Source: Candidatus Bathyarchaeia archaeon (lineage in GTDB: Archaea; Thermoproteota; Bathyarchaeia; Bathyarchaeales; Bathycorpusculaceae). From it: DNA of 64,000 bases. Below the pieces are notes generated by a model. The model was not told the origin of the DNA. It saw nothing but the letters and a program-made list of their open reading frames with translations, and ran no database searches. The stretch spans positions 1,201,507 through 1,265,506 of the forward strand of contig CP166960.1 of assembly GCA_041447175.1 (NCBI GenBank). The letters run 5' to 3'. The translations under genes and the position numbers were made by a program. Shown piece by piece: positions 60,985 through 64,000 of this stretch (positions are counted from its first letter, which is position 1; every line of letters starts with the position of its first letter).

Positions 60985-63080
60985 AGGTTGAGGTTGTGCA
61001 GCTGGAGAACATCCGCAGCCACGTCAAATCCACCGTACCCTTCACACGCGGCTTCAACTGTCTGGTGGGCGGGTTGGGCTGCGGTAAAAGCAGCGTGCTC
61101 TACAGCATCGACTTCGCATTGTTTGGCGACCCCATCGGCAGGAGCTACGAGTACTTGCTCCGCGAGGGCGCGGACCAAGCCAAAGTGACCGTGCAGTTTA
61201 CGCAGAATGGCAACACTTACGTGCTCACTCGTGGTCTGCGTCGCCGCGGCAGAAGCATTGGACAAGATTTTGAGGCGCTCAAGCTGTTTCATGACGAGAA
61301 GCTCATTGCCAGCCAGAAAGCTGAAGCCGTGGCGGAGCAGTTGAAAGCCATCACGGGGTTTGACCGTGACTTGTGGCGGGAAATTGTGTGGGTTCAGCAG
61401 GAGCACTTAAAGGAGCTGATTAACGCGCAGCCTCGACCACGGCAGAAGCGGCTGGATGACTTGTTTGGGTTATCGGATTATGAGGTGGCGTGGAGCAACG
61501 TTGCGGGTTACCTGCGGGACTACGAGATTGAAAAGCGAGTTTTGGAAAATGACCCCGACGTGAAAGGCAAAGAGAGGCTGGGCGACGAATACAACCGCGT
61601 CACCGAAGAATACACGCTGCTGGAGATGGAGTTGGTGGATGCTCAAGAGAAACTGGTTGCCACCAAACGCATTCTTGAAGACGCCGACATCCAGCTGAAG
61701 CGGCTGGAGGAGAAGCGGCTGGCAGTTGAGGAGCTGAAACGGCGGGAAGCCCGCATAAACGAAGGCATCGCCAACTCGCACCGCAACGCCCAAGCCCTAA
61801 ACCGCAACATTGAGGGGAAACAGGCGGCTTTGGGGAACCTTCGGCAACGCCAAAGTAACCTTGAAAGCCAAATCCAAGCTTGCAAAACCAAACTCCAAAA
61901 GACGGGGATGCCCTGCGACCAGCCCGCGGAGATTTTGCGGTCGGTTCTGCACGACTTTGACAACCACATCAGTAACCTCAAAGGCGAAAAAGAAGCCACC
62001 TTCCGCAGCATGCAAACCGACCTAAAACGCATCCAGCAACTGTCCACCGAGAAGGAGAATCACTGCCCCGTGTGCCTGCAGCCGCTGAACGGTGAATACA
62101 AAGCCTCCATGATGCAGCGCATACAGGCAGAGAACGTTGAGCGGCAGACGCTGATTCGGCAACTTCAGGAGGAAATTGACAAGCTCCAGCAGACCAAGCT
62201 GGCGGCTAACGAGGCGTTTGGCAACATACAAACGCTAACTTCGCGGCTGGAAGAGCTCAAACAAAACATCACAGGCGAAGAAAAGAACCTTGCCGACCTG
62301 CTGGCGGAGCAGGAGCAGAGGCAGCAAGACGGCGGGGACCTACAGGCGGAACTGGAGCAGTTGCGGTTTGAGATTTCACGGTTTGATTTGTCGGATTTGG
62401 AGACGGCACGGGTGCAACGGGAGAAAGCATTCAGACAATACTACGCTACTGAGTCGGAACTGCGAACCAAGCAGAACCGCAAAAGTGACCTGCTGCGAAG
62501 CCTCGACTTGATTAAGGACCGGATTGATGGCGCACAGCAGAAGGTGGAGCGGGTTGAAAAAATCCAGAAAACCACCCAAATCCTCTCCGCCATCCGCGAC
62601 GCCTACCGCAGCATCCAGCCTAAACTGCGCAGCGAATTCGTTAAGGTTTTGCGTAACTTTGTGCAGCAGGTGCTGGACAGCCTTGCCGGCGGCGAAGCAC
62701 AGATGCTTAATGTGGTGGTAGATGAGAATTACACGCCGTATGTGAAAAGCGATTCAGGCGTGGACAGGGAAGTTGCGAACCTGAGCGGTGGGGAGCGCAC
62801 GTTGGTGGCTTTTGCTTATCGGCTGGGTTTGGGGCAGCTGATTATGCAGTCACGGACGGGTCACGGCTTGGGCATGTTGCTGCTGGATGAACCCACAGAG
62901 AACTTGGGCACGGAAGATGGCAGCATAACACGGCTAGCAGAAGCAATTTCGCGCTTCAAAGCCATCGAACAAATCATTGCGGTGACGCATAGCGAGGACT
63001 TCGCCGAAAAAGCAAGCCACGTCATCGTCCTAGAGAAGGAAGCTGGAGTCAGCAAGGCATCTATAGCCAAAGGCGAATAA
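60981..63080 (+). CDS. rad50: Rad50 ATPase (SMC-like) of the Mre11 complex
   Basis: A 699-residue Rad50. Walker A is GGLGCGKSS (30-38), the zinc hook is CPVC (about 361-364) in the middle of two coiled coils, the signature is LSGGERTLVAF, and Walker B is LLLDEPTENLG. The coiled coils are shorter than in most archaeal Rad50 proteins (about 850-900 aa), so the arms should be shorter. GTG start overlaps mre11, so the complex is made from one message. Confidence 0.94.
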   Translation: MKVEVVQLENIRSHVKSTVPFTRGFNCLVGGLGCGKSSVLYSIDFALFGDPIGRSYEYLLREGADQAKVTVQFTQNGNTYVLTRGLRRRGRSIGQDFEALKLFHDEKLIASQKAEAVAEQLKAITGFDRDLWREIVWVQQEHLKELINAQPRPRQKRLDDLFGLSDYEVAWSNVAGYLRDYEIEKRVLENDPDVKGKERLGDEYNRVTEEYTLLEMELVDAQEKLVATKRILEDADIQLKRLEEKRLAVEELKRREARINEGIANSHRNAQALNRNIEGKQAALGNLRQRQSNLESQIQACKTKLQKTGMPCDQPAEILRSVLHDFDNHISNLKGEKEATFRSMQTDLKRIQQLSTEKENHCPVCLQPLNGEYKASMMQRIQAENVERQTLIRQLQEEIDKLQQTKLAANEAFGNIQTLTSRLEELKQNITGEEKNLADLLAEQEQRQQDGGDLQAELEQLRFEISRFDLSDLETARVQREKAFRQYYATESELRTKQNRKSDLLRSLDLIKDRIDGAQQKVERVEKIQKTTQILSAIRDAYRSIQPKLRSEFVKVLRNFVQQVLDSLAGGEAQMLNVVVDENYTPYVKSDSGVDREVANLSGGERTLVAFAYRLGLGQLIMQSRTGHGLGMLLLDEPTENLGTEDGSITRLAEAISRFKAIEQIIAVTHSEDFAEKASHVIVLEKEAGVSKASIAKGE

Positions 63081-63134
63081 ATTTGGGGGATAACATAAAA
63101 ATCTCAGCTTAATGGTATGGTGAGGGGATAGTCT

Positions 63135-63530
63135 TTGGATCAAATCATTGTTGGTTGGTCAACCACGGAAGTTTTTGCAGTTCACAATCTAAGGTTAAGA
63201 GAAGGTCAATGGTTAATTGACGTAACTTACGCCGCCAGAAAGAAGACGGAGACAAAAGTCATAGGAGCAAAACTTAGCTGGGAAAAAATTTCACAACTGA
63301 TACCTGAAGCGATATTCAAAAAGCCAACACAACAGTACTTAACTGACTCAAGGATAGTCTCGTTTGTTAAACTAAACATCAAAACCCAAAGAGTAGACCG
63401 TTCCAAAGGCGGGTACGTTTCCGAAGTTTCCCCCTCATCCATGGCTGAAAATGGAGCAATCCGCGTCAATATCGATACTGGAAACGAAATTGCCCTAGAC
63501 ATAAGACGAGCACGAGTGCGAAATTTCTGA
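63135..63530 (+). CDS. Hypothetical protein, downstream of rad50
   Basis: A 131-residue soluble protein with beta-rich sequence (VFAVHNLRLREGQWLIDVTY, IVSFVKLNIKTQRV, IRVNIDTGNEIALDIRRARV). No family recognised. TTG start 55 bases past rad50 with a GAGGGG about 9 bases upstream; it may belong to the same operon. Confidence 0.6.
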   Translation: MDQIIVGWSTTEVFAVHNLRLREGQWLIDVTYAARKKTETKVIGAKLSWEKISQLIPEAIFKKPTQQYLTDSRIVSFVKLNIKTQRVDRSKGGYVSEVSPSSMAENGAIRVNIDTGNEIALDIRRARVRNF

Positions 63531-63574
63531 GAAGCAAAAAATTCATAGCCAAAGGCAAACAACTTTTTCCGTTA

Positions 63575-64000
63575 CTATGCTTTAATGAAAACTACTTCAT
63601 CTAACTGTCGAAAGTGTTCGTCTCCGGTTACCACTTTGCCATTCAGGTTTCTTGCAGTGCACAGGATTATGGAATCCACCAGCCCCCAACCCTTGGTCGT
63701 TCCTTTCTGTTCCTCATTGACTTTTCCTGCTTCAGCGGCAGTTTCAAAATCCAACTCCACTATTCTGCTTGTTGCCCTTATGAAGTCTAGACGTTTTAGG
63801 CGACCCTGTGCAGTTTCGTTTCCAAGCTTGATTTCTTGCAAGAGTTTACGGCTGATTTCTGCAACGACCACAGTTGGGGTGACTGCATTCTCGTTTTCTA
63901 TGTATTCTTTTGCGACCTCTCCTGCTTTGGAAGCCCTGAAGTACTCAAGCCACGCATAAGAGTCTATGATGAAGTTACAGTTCATGGAATTCAGCTTCAT
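63575..64000 (-). CDS. VapC-like PIN-domain protein, at the window edge
   Basis: A PIN-fold ribonuclease of the VapC toxin class. Acidic residues are in IIDSYAWLEYF (Asp), VVVAEISRK (Glu), and GLVDSIILCTARN (Asp), with VVTGDEHF (Asp) last: the usual four-acid site for magnesium. The ATG at 64000 lies at the window edge; another ATG at 63985 begins the domain. The antitoxin would be upstream, beyond the window. Targets unknown. Confidence 0.82.
   Translation of the reverse strand: MKLNSMNCNFIIDSYAWLEYFRASKAGEVAKEYIENENAVTPTVVVAEISRKLLQEIKLGNETAQGRLKRLDFIRATSRIVELDFETAAEAGKVNEEQKGTTKGWGLVDSIILCTARNLNGKVVTGDEHFRQLDEVVFIKA

Noticed and set aside
1-64000. CRISPR array, insertion sequence or rRNA genes
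   Set aside because: No regularly spaced repeats, transposase frames or rRNA-like sequence were found by eye.

Overview
The window is archaeal, and most likely from a Bathyarchaeia (MCG)-type lineage; the lineage is inference. It carries diphthine synthase, a DUF357 protein, an archaeal FAD synthetase (RibL), a riboflavin kinase-regulator fusion, archaeal-type uS10, Mre11/Rad50, an intron-containing tRNA, and TATA boxes ahead of many genes. No rRNA operon, CRISPR array or insertion sequence was seen. Two tRNA genes encode their own CCA end.

Layout. 1-10.8 kb: carbohydrate metabolism (DUF89 phosphatase, glycogen debranching enzyme, GalT), a coiled-coil surface protein, a rubredoxin-TPP enzyme fusion and a soluble Lon-family protease. 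10.8-19 kb: HIT and MIP18-type proteins, a DrrAB-like ABC exporter, a NosD-like surface protein, an MFS carrier, VOC, OsmC and small membrane or zinc-ribbon proteins. 19-23.2 kb: a bacterial-type NHEJ cluster (polymerase, Ku, ligase-phosphoesterase) followed by a frameshifted DUF72 gene. 23.3-27.2 kb: diphthamide and flavin genes. 27.3-32.6 kb: PQQ-propeller and arylsulfotransferase-like surface proteins, tRNA-Ser and a GNAT protein. 32.7-44.2 kb: an 11-gene complex I-like cluster on the minus strand. 44.5-53.7 kb: surface and membrane proteins, uS10, an AN1-finger site-2 protease, and a membrane protein paired with a wHTH regulator. 53.7-59.2 kb: a lone formylmethanofuran dehydrogenase subunit B and a molybdate/tungstate ABC importer. 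59.4-64 kb: tRNA-Tyr with two apparent introns, Mre11-Rad50, an unknown gene and a VapC-like PIN protein.

The strongest signal is the complex I-like cluster. Its gene order is A-B-CD-H-I-J-K-L-M-M-N, without E, F or G. The catalytic subunits are nevertheless of the [NiFe]-hydrogenase type: the large subunit keeps both CxxC motifs and ends exactly at the second, and the small subunit has CNGC rather than the tandem Cys of NuoB. This looks like an energy-converting hydrogenase on a nearly complete complex I membrane arm with four antiporter-like subunits. The Mo/W importer next to FwdB fits a metal-dependent CO2/formyl-group enzyme. Together they suggest an anaerobe running H2, ferredoxin and C1 chemistry.

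Several genes lack a canonical start codon where their conserved N-terminus should begin (nuoCD, modA, perhaps ku). Either non-AUG initiation or consensus errors in the assembly would explain this.
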